A DNA stretch of 64,000 nt from CAWJMF01 sp963843945 (GTDB taxonomy: Bacteria > Vulcanimicrobiota > Vulcanimicrobiia > Vulcanimicrobiales > Vulcanimicrobiaceae): contig CAWJMF010000006.1 of NCBI GenBank assembly GCA_963843945.1, forward strand, positions 372,001 through 436,000, written 5' to 3'. Position numbers and translations under genes: made by a program. The notes beneath the pieces were generated by a model. It had not been told where the DNA came from. It made no database searches and saw only the letters and a list, made by a program, of their open reading frames with translations. This document shows positions 16,143-26,690 of the stretch, piece by piece; position 1 is the stretch's first letter, and every line of letters begins with the position of its first letter.

Positions 16143-19100
16143 TTAGATCTTGAGCTTGGCGTTCACGAAGAAACCCATCGGTTGCGACAGGAAGAACGGC
16201 TCGTACGGGGTGTTTACGTACGGCTGGATCTTGTCACCGGGGTTGTAGAGGTTGCCATTGTCACCATACGTGCCGCCGCCCACGACGCCGTAGCCGCAGA
16301 CGGTGTTTCCATTGACGCTGCCGTTGACCCAACCGCGGTTCGTCCCGCCGAAGCAGGTGTTCACGATGTTGGTCAGGTTCGCGACGACCGTGAACGTCTT
16401 GCTCACGTCGTAGCTGACTTGCAGGTGCAGCTGGATCTGCGACGGGGCCACGAAGGCGCCGATCCCGTCGAAGGCCCCGGTGTACGGGTCCGGGATGCCG
16501 TTGGCGAGCGTTCCGCAAGCGCCACATCGTACGGCGAACCACCCGTCGCGCCGTACTTGTACCGCGGATCGCCCGTGGGCGAGCCGGGAAGGGTGGCGCT
16601 TACAGTGCCCGTCGTTATACAGGTGTCCGGGCGCGATGCCCTCAGTCGTTAGCGGAGCGCCGTAGCGCTGGCCGCCGAAGAACTGAACGATCGGCGCCAT
16701 CGCCAGCTTGTTGACTCGCTCGTTGAGCACGAGCGATGCCGTGTATGGTGCCCCATACCCGTCGACGGCGCTCCCGATGCCTGCCGGAAGCAGGTCGAAG
16801 GTCGCGTAGTTGGCCGTCTCGCTGAGCAGATTCTGAACCGGCGCGTTCCAGTATGGGTTGGCAACGTCACCCACGCCGCGCACGTCGGATCCGCCGCACC
16901 GGCGGCGGGTGTAACACGGCGCAGCCGTTTGACCGCTGGCCGTGGCACCGCACTTGCTGTTCGTGGGATGCGACGCGCAATACGAGGTGTACGCGTTGTA
17001 GCCCGCGATGCCGTTGTTGAGGTTGGTGATGACGCTCAGACCGTTGTTCGGCGTCGTGTAGTTGATGTAGCTGTTCGTGTAGGTGAACGACAGACGCGCC
17101 GAGAGGCCGTTCGCGTTGAAGTTCCCCTTGTCGAGCTCGAACTCGAGACCGCGAGAGGTTTGCTTGCCGACGTTCAGACCTGAAACGAAGCTCGTCTGCT
17201 GGTTCAGGTAGAACTGCTGAATCTGGTTCTGCGTCGTCCGGTAGAACGGCGAGACCTTCATCGAGATTTGGTTGGGGAACTGCTGCTCCCACGAGAAGTC
17301 GTAGTTGTTCGAAGCCGGCGGCACGATCGCGTGGTTCGGGCGTCGTGAAGCCGAACTTCTGGAACCCGTACGTTCCGTACAGGAGCTGCGGAGCGCTCTG
17401 CTGCAGCGCGTTGTACTGTTCGAACGCGCTGTTGGGAGCCTGGGTGTTCCGGCTGTAGTTGATCCGGAAGACCGTGTTGGGGTTGAGCGCGTAGGTCGCA
17501 CCCATGCGCGGCTCCCACTCCGGATAGGTCTGCGGTCACGTTCCCGCCGGGGTTCGTGAAGTTGGCTGCGGTGTAACCGGTCGGACAGGGCAGCGTCGGG
17601 CTGGCCAGTCCGAGTTGGGTCACCTTGTCGAAGATGTTCTTTTGCGCGTTCAGGCAGTTGTCCATGTTGTACGCGTTGTAGTAGAACGTCCGCGCAGCGG
17701 TGCCTTGCGTGTTGCTGCCGACGAACTGATAGTCGTCGAAGCGGATGCCCGCGTTGATGCTGAGCTGGCTAGTCGGACGGAACTCGTCGGTCAGTGCGCC
17801 GGCGTAGAAGTTCGGCTTGACCGTATTGTACGTGGCGTAGAGACCGTTGTCGGTAACGAGGTATTCGCACGGTCCGCCGCCGCAGGTCGTCGCACCGGCC
17901 GGAACCGGAGCGTTCGCGCCGCTCGGAATGTTGCCGATCGTCGCGAATTGAGCCGGGCCATGGAAGCTGCACGTCGTCGGCGCACCGGTCGAGGTGTAGC
18001 ACAGACCGCTGTACGGATCCGAGGCGTTGACCAGCGCTCCGACGACCGTACGTGCGTTCTGCGCGCCGGGCTCGCCGAAGAGCGTGTACAGGCCGTTGAT
18101 GATTCTGGGTGTTGTTGTCGCGCGTGGTGGTGGCGGTGGTCGCCGAACCTTCGAGGCTCACGAGGTTCTTCGAGCCAAGCTGGTCGGTGAAGGTGCCGCT
18201 GATGCCGCGCGTGTGGCTCGAGAGCTCGTAGTCGGGGCTACAGCAACCGATGTAGTTGGACCACGTCGTGTTGGGCCCGTTCTGCATCCAGTTGGAGTAG
18301 TAGGTGTAGCCGTACACCTTGAACAGCGCGTTGCTGCCCAGCGACTTCGTGTACTGCAGCTTGTAGATCGCCTGATTGTTGATTTGGGCGTCTTGCTGCG
18401 TGACCGGGATCGGCGCGAACATCGCCCGGTTCTGCGACGAGAACGGGAAGTAGTACGTCGAGACCGAGCTCGGGCTAAAGCCCGTGGTCAGCGTACCCGG
18501 CTGTGGCGTTGAGTTGATAGCCGTCGATGTACAGCGGCTGCCCGACGCCGATCGCGTTCAAGTAGGGCACGCCGCCTTGATCGTTGGGCGACTCGTAGAA
18601 GTTGGTGTTGATGTAGTTGATCATCCCAAGGAACTGGATGTCGTCCTTGGTGCCGTCTTTGTGCGGGATGCCGTAGTGCAGATTGAGGATGTTGTCCCGA
18701 TCGGCGACCGTCGAGGTCGCGGCGATGTTGTAAGCCCCAAGCACGTAGGCCTGGCCCGCATACGGGGTCGACGCGTTCGCGTAGCACGACGGTGCCACCG
18801 ATTGCGGCTGCCCGAAACACGGGACGAGCGGCGTGCCATAGAGATTGCTCACCGGAGCGCCGTTGAACTGGTCGGCGATGCGGAAGTCCTGGTTGTAGCC
18901 GCCGATGCCGAGGTAGTAGGAAAAGTTGTGGTCGGGGGAAGCTCCGCCGAATTCGAAGCTCGCCTTGTGGTAATACGCCGGACCACCGATGCCCAAATCA
19001 ACGTTGCTGAATCCCGGATAGGATCCCGTCCGGATGACTTGGTTGATGAACCCGGAGATACCGTTGGCTTCGGCGTTCGCCGGACCGCCGCCGGTGTAGA

Positions 19101-19782
19101 CCTGCAACTCGCCTTGGCCGAGCGATGAGGCCGGGCCGGAAGGGTAGTTGTCGAAGGCGCGATTGACGGGAACGCCGTCGATCTCGTATCCGATTTGGTC
19201 GTAGTCACCGCCGCGGATGCTGATCGAGGGACCCGCGCCGATATAGCCGCTTTGACCGGGCATGACGAACACGCCGGGGACGGTCGCAATGGCCGACCAG
19301 GCGCTGTTCAAGTTGCCGCCGCCACCGACTGCCGCGAGCTTCTCTTGTTGGGCCGCGGTGATCGAGTAGACGTCGGAAGTGGTGCCCGGCTTGACGAGCG
19401 CTGCGACGGACTGGTTGTGCACCGTCGCGATCGTCTTCAGGCTTTTCGAGAGATTGAGCGGCACGACGCGGACCTGGTCCGCTTGCACCGTCACGCCCGA
19501 AAGCAGGACGGAGTCGTAGCCGCTGTACTCGACCGACAGGACGTACGTGTCGGGTGCGAGCGAGAGGAACGTATAGTGACCCTGCGAGTCGGCCGTAACC
19601 GAAGCGCTTTGAGAGGGACTCGAGGCGCTGATTTTGGCGCCGCCAAGTGGCTGTTTCGTCGCAGTATCGATGACCGTTCCGCTTATCGTACCCGTGGTGC
19701 CGGCCAGAACCCAAGTTCCCTGGACGAGCATAGCCACGAGCGTGAGGCAGGCGATCAGCGAACTAAGACTGCGTCTCAGCAT
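16143..19782 (-). CDS. TonB-dependent outer-membrane receptor with N-terminal carboxypeptidase-regulatory-like domain, frame-disrupted
   Basis: About 1,210-residue outer-membrane transporter. From the ATG at 19782 (AAGGAGA upstream): signal peptide; a CarboxypepD_reg-like beta domain (TGTISGTVIDTATKQPLGGA, residues about 30-110); the plug (SIRGGDYDQIGYEIDGVPV, about 185-205, then ANGISGFINQVIRTG); then a beta-barrel ending FFVNAKLKI with the terminal aromatic pattern. The open frame switches near 18508, 18103, 17533, 17338, 16630 and 16505, always between in-register conserved stretches, so sequence indels are likely. The strain may still encode a full receptor. Substrate unknown. It stands alone after sucD, and its terminator is at 16089-16122. 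Confidence 0.88.
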
Positions 19783-19952
19783 ACTGTCTCCTTACTGGAT
19801 CCGTGTGATGTTGAGCCGAATCAAATATCGCAAAGCAAGGCGACACCAACACGGTGACACCTAGCACTCAACGCACTCCGGCTTCGTTCGGCCGGGTGTT
19901 AATCCTCTGTTTAGTTCGTTAAGGCGAGCGCCGCAGGCGCTTCACCGGCCGG

Positions 19953-20831
19953 CTACACGGGCGCGGCGAGCCGCCCCTTGACCAGGTCCGGGATTTCCGA
20001 AGGCCGATCCGCCACCGGCACGCCCGCCGCTTTGAAGGCCGCGAGTTTGCTCTCGGGCGTTCCGGAATTCCCGGAAATGATCGCCCCCGCGTGCCCGAGC
20101 CGCTTTCCCTTCGGCGCCGAGCGCCCGCCAATGAACGCCACCACCGGTTTGTTCGGCAGATGCTCGCGGATAAACGCCGCCGCATCCTCCTCGTCCGATC
20201 CGCCGATCTCGCCGCACACGACGATCGCATCGGTCTCGGGATCGTTCGCAAAGGCCTTCAGACAATCCACGAAGGTCGTCCCGATGATCGGATCCCCGCC
20301 GATCCCGACGCAGGTCGACTGCCCCAGGCCCGCCTTGGTCAGCCCATCCACGATCTCATAGGTCAGCGTCCCCGAGCGCGAGATCATGCCGATCCGCCCC
20401 TCTTTAAATATCTGTCCGGGCATGATCCCAACCAGCGCCCGCCCCGGCGAGACCAGCCCCGGACAATTCGGCCCGATGATCCGCATCGAGGGGGTCGTCG
20501 CGACCACCTTGAGCATGTCGTGCGCCGGAATCCCCTCGGTAATGCACACCGCCAACTCGATCTGCGCGTCGTGGGCCTCATACAGCGCATCCGCCGCCGC
20601 CGCCGGCGGCACGAAAATGATCGAAACCGTCGCTCCCGTCGCCGCCACCGCATCCCGCACCGTATTAAAAACCGGCTGCCCGCTCTCGATCGTGGTCCCG
20701 CCCTTCCCCGGCGAGGTCCCGCCCACGATCTTGGTCCCATACGCCAACATCCGCTGCGTATGAAACAACCCCTCACGCCCCGTAATCCCCTGAACCAAAA
20801 CCTTCGAATTCCTATCGAGCCAAATCGACAC
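19953..20831 (-). CDS. sucD: Succinate-CoA ligase, alpha subunit
   Basis: 292 aa. The CoA-binding N-terminus VLVQGITGREGLFHTQRML, IIGPNCPGLVSPG and the phosphohistidine loop GKRLGHAGAIISGNSGT (His about 244) are intact. It forms succinyl-CoA synthetase with the sucC product, converting succinyl-CoA to succinate with ATP or GTP synthesis. Unusually it is separated from sucC by 266 bp holding the structured repeat, whereas sucC and sucD normally abut. Downstream, 19783-19952 has two short GC hairpins without T-tracts and the receptor promoter region. Confidence 0.95.
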   Translation of the reverse strand: MSIWLDRNSKVLVQGITGREGLFHTQRMLAYGTKIVGGTSPGKGGTTIESGQPVFNTVRDAVAATGATVSIIFVPPAAAADALYEAHDAQIELAVCITEGIPAHDMLKVVATTPSMRIIGPNCPGLVSPGRALVGIMPGQIFKEGRIGMISRSGTLTYEIVDGLTKAGLGQSTCVGIGGDPIIGTTFVDCLKAFANDPETDAIVVCGEIGGSDEEDAAAFIREHLPNKPVVAFIGGRSAPKGKRLGHAGAIISGNSGTPESKLAAFKAAGVPVADRPSEIPDLVKGRLAAPV

Positions 20832-20894
20832 GATTAGTTCACTCTCTCTTTAAGATGATGCGGGAATCGGGCAGCCACCGACCCGGGCCTTAGC

Positions 20895-21091
20895 GAGGGG
20901 TCTTCGAGCGGCTGTCGCGGGGTGCCGGGGGCCGGCATTGCAGCCCCGGGAGCTCCGACTCGGAGCGAAGCGCCGGAGGCGCGGGAGCGACGAGCGGCGC
21001 AGCGGCGATTCCCCATGGATGGGGAATCGCCAGCGTTCCCGGGGCGCAAGGCCGGCACCCGGCACCCCGCGACACCGCCCAAAGACCCCGA
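20895..21091. repeat. Structured palindromic repeat, copy 2 (between sucC and sucD)
   Basis: The core at 20945-21043 is the same 99-bp three-hairpin unit as copy 1 (largest hairpin at 21004-21031). Its flanking arms, about 20897-20950 and 21038-21089, are inverted repeats of about 53 bases with only a handful of mismatches. Their sequence is largely different from the arms of copy 1, sharing only short pieces such as GTGCCGGG. The core orientation is the same as in copy 1. Transcripts of the sucC-sucD unit would carry the complement of this hairpin. Confidence 0.85.
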
Positions 21092-21097
21092 GCGTCG

Positions 21098-22267
21098 TCA
21101 CGCACTAGCCGCTGCCAACTCGACCGCGCGCTTCGCCCCTTCATCCATGGTCTCAACCGGGTTCATCCCAGCCGCCGCCAAAATCTCGCGCCCCTCTTTC
21201 TCGTTCGTCCCGGTCAACCGAATGACGAGCGGCACCTTGCGGATATCGTTGCCGGAGAGCGCCTCGACGATCCCCTTCGCGACCTGATCGCCGCGGGTGA
21301 TGCCGCCGAAGATGTTGATGAAGAGCGCCTTGACCTTCGGGTCGCCGGTCACGAGCTGGTAGCTCTTCTTCACGAGCTCGGCCTGCGCGCCGCCGCCGAT
21401 GTCGAGGAAGTTCGCCGCCGACCCGCCCGCCGTGCGGATCGCATCCATCGTGCCCATGCCGAGGCCCGCGCCGTTGGCGATCACGCCGATGTCGCCGTCG
21501 AGCTTGGCATAGTTGGACATGCCGAGACCGATCGCCAGCGCCGCAGCCTGATCCTCGTCCTTCGGGACGTCGTTCTTCCAGTCGGCGAGCTCGGGGTGTT
21601 TGTACAGTCCATTGTCGTCGAGTTCGACCTTCGCGTCCGAGGCAATGACGCGCCCGTCTTTGGTCAAGACGAGCGGATTGATCTCGACGAGCTGCGCGCC
21701 ATAGTCCATGAAGAGCGCGTACAGCGCGCCCAGAATCGAGGGAAACGTCTTGCGGTACCCCTCCGGGAGGTTCGCCGAAAACGCGAGCAGCCGGCCCTCG
21801 AAGGGCTGAAAGCCGATGGCCGGGTCGATCCAGAGCTGCGAGAGCGCGCCCGGGTCGGTCGCCGCAACTTCCTCGACGTCCATACCGCCCTTGGCGCTGA
21901 CGATCGCCACCGGTTCCTTGACCGCGCGATCGATCGTGATCGAAACGTACGCCTCGCTCGCGATGTCGACTTTTTCCTCGATCAGCAGCGCCTTGACTTC
22001 CTCACCGTCGGGATTCTGCTCGTTCTTGAGGACTTTGCCGATCAGCTCGGTCGCAAGCTTGCGCGCGTCGTCGGGATTCTCGGCAAACTTGATGCCGCCG
22101 GCTTTGCCGCGACCGCCCATGAGGACTTGGCTCTTGAGCACCCACGAGCCCGGATTGGCCGTCACGAACGCAGCGACTTCGTCGGGGGTCTTGGCGAGTT
22201 GTCCGCGCGGCGTCGGAATGCCGGCGCGGCGGAACAACTCTTTGCCTTGGAACTCCATCAATTTCAC
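21098..22267 (-). CDS. sucC: Succinate-CoA ligase, beta subunit
   Basis: 389 aa. It has an ATP-grasp domain (MEFQGKELFRRAGIPTP, then SQVLMGGRGKAGGIKFA, EINPLVL, DAKVELDDN) and a C-terminal CoA-ligase domain (FLDIGGGA, FINIFGGITRGDQVA). A four-base overlap of its start with the acyl-CoA dehydrogenase stop couples the two. It thus joins fatty-acid oxidation and TCA functions in one transcription unit. Confidence 0.95.
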   Translation of the reverse strand: MKLMEFQGKELFRRAGIPTPRGQLAKTPDEVAAFVTANPGSWVLKSQVLMGGRGKAGGIKFAENPDDARKLATELIGKVLKNEQNPDGEEVKALLIEEKVDIASEAYVSITIDRAVKEPVAIVSAKGGMDVEEVAATDPGALSQLWIDPAIGFQPFEGRLLAFSANLPEGYRKTFPSILGALYALFMDYGAQLVEINPLVLTKDGRVIASDAKVELDDNGLYKHPELADWKNDVPKDEDQAAALAIGLGMSNYAKLDGDIGVIANGAGLGMGTMDAIRTAGGSAANFLDIGGGAQAELVKKSYQLVTGDPKVKALFINIFGGITRGDQVAKGIVEALSGNDIRKVPLVIRLTGTNEKEGREILAAAGMNPVETMDEGAKRAVELAAASA

Positions 22268-23433
22268 GCGTCGAGTCTCCCCAGCAGCGAACGAGCGACG
22301 ATCACCTGTTGGATCTCGCTCGTGCCTTCGTAGATTTCAGTGATTTTCGCGTCGCGGTAATACCGCTCGACCGGAAACTCGGTCGTGTAGCCGTAGCCTC
22401 CGTGAATTTGCACGGCCTCGGCCGCGTGCTTGCGCGCCGCCGTCGAGGCGAAGAGCTTCGCCTTGCTCGCTTCGGCGGCGAAAGGTTCGCCCGCGTCGTA
22501 GAGCGCCGCGGCGCGGCAGACGAGCAAGCGCGCCGCGTCGAGGTCCGTCGCCATCTGCGCGATCTTGAACGAAACGCCTTCGAAGGCGCCGATCGGCCGT
22601 CCGAAGGCTTCGCGCTCCTTGGCGAACTTGATCGACGCGTCGAGGCACGCCGCAAGAATTCCGGTCGCCTGCGCGGCAATGCCGATGCGTCCGGTCGTCA
22701 GCGCCCCGAGCGCGCCGGTAAAGCCGGTCCCTTCGGCGCCGAGCAGCGCGTTCGCCGGAATCCGTGCATCGTCGAAGGCGAGATCGACCGTATTGCTGGT
22801 GTGGATGCCGAGCTTCTCGGTGACCTTTTCGACGACGACGCCCGGCGTCGCGCGCTCGATGAGAAAGGCCGAGATGCCTCGGGCACCGGCCCCGCCGGTA
22901 CGGAACATCGCCATCGTCACCGCGGCGAAGCTGCCGTTGGTGCACCACTGTTTGCGGCCGTTGAGAACGTAGCCGTCGCCGTCGCGACGGGCGGTGCTGC
23001 GAATCGCGGCGGCATCGGAGCCCGCCCCCGGTTCGGTCAGCGCGAAGCCGGCGATCGCATCGCCGCCGGCCAGCTGCGGCAGGTAACGTTCTTTTTGCGC
23101 GTCGCTGCCGAGCCGGTCGATCGCCGCCGCAATCATATAGTGAACCGACATCGTCACGGCGGTCCCGGCGTCGACGCGCGCGATCTCCTCGAGAGCCAGC
23201 GCGCACGACACGTAGTCGGCGCCCGCACCGTCGTAGCGTTCGGCGATCGGCAAACCCATCAGCCCCGCGGCATTCAGTTTTCCGTAGAGCTCGCGCGGAA
23301 AATAATGCGCGCGGTCCCATTCCGCGATGTGCGGCGCGATTTCGCGCTGCGCCACCTCGCGGGCGAGCGCGCCGACGTCGTGCTGCTCGGCGGTCGGCGC
23401 GAATTGCACGCGCCGCCGGATTTCGGTCGACAC
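22264..23433 (-). CDS. Acyl-CoA dehydrogenase
   Basis: 389-aa FAD enzyme catalysing alpha,beta-dehydrogenation of acyl-CoA. Signatures are FALTEPGAGSDAAAIRSTA, the WCTNGS loop, QIHGGYGYTTEFPVERYYRDAK, and the catalytic Glu in ITEIYEGTSEIQ. The normal size and the position of the Glu suggest the short/medium-chain (butyryl-CoA) type. It lies one base after the 3-hydroxybutyryl-CoA dehydrogenase stop. Confidence 0.93.
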   Translation of the reverse strand: MSTEIRRRVQFAPTAEQHDVGALAREVAQREIAPHIAEWDRAHYFPRELYGKLNAAGLMGLPIAERYDGAGADYVSCALALEEIARVDAGTAVTMSVHYMIAAAIDRLGSDAQKERYLPQLAGGDAIAGFALTEPGAGSDAAAIRSTARRDGDGYVLNGRKQWCTNGSFAAVTMAMFRTGGAGARGISAFLIERATPGVVVEKVTEKLGIHTSNTVDLAFDDARIPANALLGAEGTGFTGALGALTTGRIGIAAQATGILAACLDASIKFAKEREAFGRPIGAFEGVSFKIAQMATDLDAARLLVCRAAALYDAGEPFAAEASKAKLFASTAARKHAAEAVQIHGGYGYTTEFPVERYYRDAKITEIYEGTSEIQQVIVARSLLGRLDA

Positions 23434-23434
23434 G

Positions 23435-24322
23435 TTAGCGAGCGGTCGCGGCCGGGACCGGCTTTTGACCGTTCGAGTCGCGCGCGGAGTAGTCGTAGAA
23501 ACCGCGCCCGCTCTTGCGTCCGAGCCAACCCGCGTCGACGTATTCGACCAGGAGCGGGCACGGCCGGTACTTCGGGTCCTTGAAGCCCTCGTAGAGCACG
23601 AGCAGAATCGAGAGCAGCGTGTCGAGACCGATGAAGTCGGCCAGCTCGAGCGGCCCCATCGGATGGTTCATGCCCAGCTTCATCACGGTGTCGATCGACT
23701 CGGCCGAACCGACACCCTCGTAGAGCGCGAAGATCGCCTCGTTGAGCATCGGACACAGCACGCGATTCGAGACGAAGCCCGGAAAGTTGCGCACTTCGAC
23801 CGGCGTCTTACCGTGCGCGAGCGCCAGGCCGCGCACGAACTCGAACGTTTCTTGCGCGGTCGCGATCCCGCGAATGATCTCGACCAGCTTCATGACCGGC
23901 ACCGGGTTGAAATAGTGCATCCCGATGACGCGCGGCGCCCGTGCCGTCGCGTTGGCCAGCTTCGTGATCGAGATCGACGACGTGTTGCTGGCCAGGATCG
24001 CTTCCGGCGGCGTCATTTCATCGAGCCGCCGGAAGAGCGCGAGCTTCGTTTCGAGGTTTTCGGAAGCCGCCTCGATCGCGACGTCGACCTCGAGCGGTTC
24101 CCATTCGAGTTGCGGCGTAATGCGCCGCAACACCGCGTCGCGCTCGGCCGTGTCGAGTTTTCCCTTCTCGACCGAGCGATCGAGATTGCGCTTGATTACG
24201 GCGAGCCCGCGCTCGACGAATTCGGGCGCACGATCGTTGAGCAGCACGTGGTCGCCGGCTTGCGCCGCGACCTGGGCGATGCCGCTCCCCATTTGACCGG
24301 CACCGACGACGAGAACGCGCAC
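23435..24322 (-). CDS. 3-hydroxybutyryl-CoA dehydrogenase
   Basis: 295 aa from the GTG at 24322, the earliest start that leaves the NAD-binding GAGQMGSGIAQVAAQAG at the N-terminus. The catalytic His is in MHYFNPVPVMKLVEI, the NTSS and NFPGFVSNRVL signatures are present, and the C-terminal dimer domain reads MNHPMGPLELADFIGLD. It oxidises L-3-hydroxybutyryl-CoA to acetoacetyl-CoA. It is placed between thiolase and acyl-CoA dehydrogenase, giving three consecutive beta-oxidation steps. Confidence 0.93.
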   Translation of the reverse strand: MRVLVVGAGQMGSGIAQVAAQAGDHVLLNDRAPEFVERGLAVIKRNLDRSVEKGKLDTAERDAVLRRITPQLEWEPLEVDVAIEAASENLETKLALFRRLDEMTPPEAILASNTSSISITKLANATARAPRVIGMHYFNPVPVMKLVEIIRGIATAQETFEFVRGLALAHGKTPVEVRNFPGFVSNRVLCPMLNEAIFALYEGVGSAESIDTVMKLGMNHPMGPLELADFIGLDTLLSILLVLYEGFKDPKYRPCPLLVEYVDAGWLGRKSGRGFYDYSARDSNGQKPVPAATAR

Positions 24323-24335
24323 GCGAGCGAGACGC

Positions 24336-25680
24336 CTAATCGACCCGGAGCAGAATCGCGTCGCCTTGGCCGCCACCGCTGCAGATCGCCGCGATCCCGA
24401 ACCCGCCGCCGCGGCGGCGCAGTTGATGCGCCACCGAAGCGGTGATGCGGGCACCCGATGCGCCGACCGGATGACCGAAGGCCACGGCGCCGCCCAACTG
24501 GTTGATGATTTTGGGATCGAGCCCGAGGCGGTGCGCCGTGCTCCAGGCAACGGCCGCGAAGGCTTCGTTGACTTCCCAAACCGCGACGTCGCTCGCTTTG
24601 AGGCCGTGCTTCTCGAGAAGCTTTTGCGAAGCCATCGCCGGCGTCAGCGCGAGATAGGCGGGATCCCAGGCCGCGGCGGCGTGGTCGACGACGTGCGCGA
24701 GGACCTCGCGGCCCTGCCGCTGGGCGTACGCTTCGCTCGCGAGCACGACGGCGGCGGCGCCGTCGTTGACGCCCGGTGCGTTGCCGGCCGTGACGGTCCC
24801 GCCCTTCTCGAGCGCCGGCAGTTTGGCCATCGACTCGAGCGACGAATCGGCGCGAATGGGTTCGTCTTTGTCGACCAGCGTGAATGGAACGTCGCCCGTT
24901 ACGTAGGGTGAGAAGCGCTTCGCATCGGGCACGAGATGCGTCGCGGACTCGTGGCTGAAAAGTCCGGACACACCGTTTCCGCCGCCGGCGGCGACCGGAA
25001 CGCGCGCGCGCGCCTGAACCGGCAGCGCATCGACGACGAGCTTACCCTTGGCCTTCGTCGCAACTTTGAGCGGAACGATTTCGCCGGCGAGCGTCCCGTC
25101 CGCCGTCGCTCTCGCGGCCCGGAGCGTGCGAGTTGAAGGCGAACTCATCTTGCACCTCGCGCGCGATCGCGAGATCCGCGTTGACTTCCGACTGCGCCTG
25201 GGCCATCGTCATCTTCGACCAAGGGTCGAGCAGCGCGTCGTAGATCGTAAGATCGACCAGGGCGCCGTCGCCGAAGCGGTAGCCGAAGCGCGCCTGCAGC
25301 GCGGCGTAGGGCGCGTTGGACATCGACTCCATTCCGCCCGCGACGACCACCTCGGCGTCGTCGTCGTCGATCATGCGCGCGCCGTAGACGATCGCAATCA
25401 TGCCCGAGGCGCAGACCTTGTTGATCGTCTCGAACGTGATCGTTTTGGCGAGGCCTGCGTTGTAGGCGGCCTGGCGCACGGGCGCCTGCCCGGCGCCGCC
25501 TTGCAGCACTTGGCCCATGATGACGTGCTCGACCTCGGCCGGATCGAGCCCGGAACGCTCGACCGCCGCACGAATCGCCTCGCCTCCGAGCGTCGTCGCG
25601 GCGAGCGAGGCCAGGGCGCCGCCCAAGCGTCCGAAGGGCGTCCGGGCGGTGCTCAGGATGACGGCTTTCGAGTTTTTCAT
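24336..25680 (-). CDS. Acetyl-CoA acetyltransferase (thiolase), one frameshift and an inserted segment
   Basis: Thiolase catalysing acetoacetyl-CoA cleavage or formation. The nucleophile Cys90 is in NKVCASGM, with GGMESMSNAPY, EVNEAFAAVAW, GGAVAFGHPVGASGARI (catalytic His) and CSGGGQGDA (second Cys). The frame changes near 25130, right after EFAFNSH, consistent with a single indel. Between EIVPLKV and SSLESMAKLP there are about 70 residues (including GGGNGVSGLFSHESATHLV) where typical thiolases have about 25, so an extra loop of about 45-50 residues is present. It heads the beta-oxidation genes on this strand. Confidence 0.9.
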
Positions 25681-25766
25681 GCGCAGCTTCCCTCTTTACG
25701 AATTACGGACTGACGTGCTTCCGGATGGCACGACGGCGGCCCTCGGTAGGCTTCCTTCGCGGCCCC

Positions 25767-26690
25767 CTAGTGAAGGTGGCGCGCGGCGTTCGCGGCGGGA
25801 ACCTGCGTGCAGACGATCCGGTCGTCGTCGCCGCAGGACTCGCACTCGAATTGAACGGTTACGTGGCTGATACCAAAGTCGGCGCGCAGCGAGCTTTCGA
25901 TCGTGCGCAGGATCGCCGACGCTTCGCTGATCTTCTTGTCCGGCAGCAAGACGTGCGCCGAGAGCACGTGCGCTCCCGCGCCGATCGTCCAGACGTGGAG
26001 GTCGTGAACCCCGGCCACGCCCTCGATGGCACGCAACGTTTCGCGAACCTTCGGAATCGCGGCTTGTTCCGGAGCGCTCTCGAGGAGTACGCCGGCGGCG
26101 GAACGCACGACGTTCAGCACGCCGAACAGGATGATCGCCGCAACGAACAGCGAGACCAGCGGATCGATCCAGACCACGTGCGTGAGCAGCACCAGAGCGC
26201 CCGCGACGGCGACCGCAAACGCACCGAGCGCGTCGCTCGCGACGTGCAGGAAAGCCGCCCGCACGTTCAAGTTGTCGCCGGCCGTACGCGCCAAGGCGAT
26301 GCCCAGCCCGAGGTTGACGACGATACCGATCAGCGCGACGCCCAGCATGATCCCGCCTTGCGGCAGCTCCGGGCTCGCGAAGCGGCGCAGCGCCTCGATG
26401 ACGATCAGGATCGACACGGCGAAGAGCAGCCCGCCGTTGAGCAACGCCGCCAGGATCTCCATGCGCGCGAATCCGTAACTCTGCCGCATCGTCGCCGGAC
26501 GCAGCGCCTGCGCGCCGGCCACGACCGCGATGCCCAGCGCCAGCGCGTCCATGAAGACGTGCGCCGAATCCGCGACCAGCGCGAGGCTGTGCGCGGCGAT
26601 GCCGCCCGCGAGCTCGAGTGCCGCGACGGCGGCGGTGAGAACGAGCGCCGTGCGCAGGGGGGCGCTCCGGCCGTGCGCGTGCGCGGCCAT
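25767..26690 (-). CDS. Cation diffusion facilitator (CzcD/ZitB-type) transporter
   Basis: 307-aa proton-coupled divalent-metal exporter. Six hydrophobic segments are visible. The metal-site motifs are ADSAHVFMDAL in TM2 (HxxxD) and HVASDALGAF in TM5 (HxxxD), the pattern typical of Zn/Cd/Co exporters. The cytoplasmic domain has DLHVWTIGAGAHVLSAHV, and a Cys pair lies at the C-terminus (CESCGDDD). Its start overlaps the stop of the methyltransferase gene, so it belongs to the lar/gmd run. Confidence 0.92.
   Translation of the reverse strand: MAAHAHGRSAPLRTALVLTAAVAALELAGGIAAHSLALVADSAHVFMDALALGIAVVAGAQALRPATMRQSYGFARMEILAALLNGGLLFAVSILIVIEALRRFASPELPQGGIMLGVALIGIVVNLGLGIALARTAGDNLNVRAAFLHVASDALGAFAVAVAGALVLLTHVVWIDPLVSLFVAAIILFGVLNVVRSAAGVLLESAPEQAAIPKVRETLRAIEGVAGVHDLHVWTIGAGAHVLSAHVLLPDKKISEASAILRTIESSLRADFGISHVTVQFECESCGDDDRIVCTQVPAANAARHLH

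Noticed and set aside
15537..16652. Plus-strand open frame running through the structured repeat
   Set aside because: It crosses a palindrome, a terminator and the 3' end of the receptor gene, has Arg-rich shadow composition, and no ribosome site.
16143..19782. Several separate receptor fragments or a true pseudogene
   Set aside because: Consecutive fragments continue the same beta-barrel in order without loss of sequence, so a single gene with base-level indels is simpler.
19783..19952. A small RNA gene between sucD and the receptor
   Set aside because: Only two weak GC hairpins and a poor promoter candidate are visible; not enough to support an RNA gene.
20834..21156. Small minus-strand open frames within repeat copy 2 whose peptide resembles one in copy 1
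   Set aside because: The peptide similarity is only the shared DNA core read in the same frame; the outer parts do not agree and no start signal is present.
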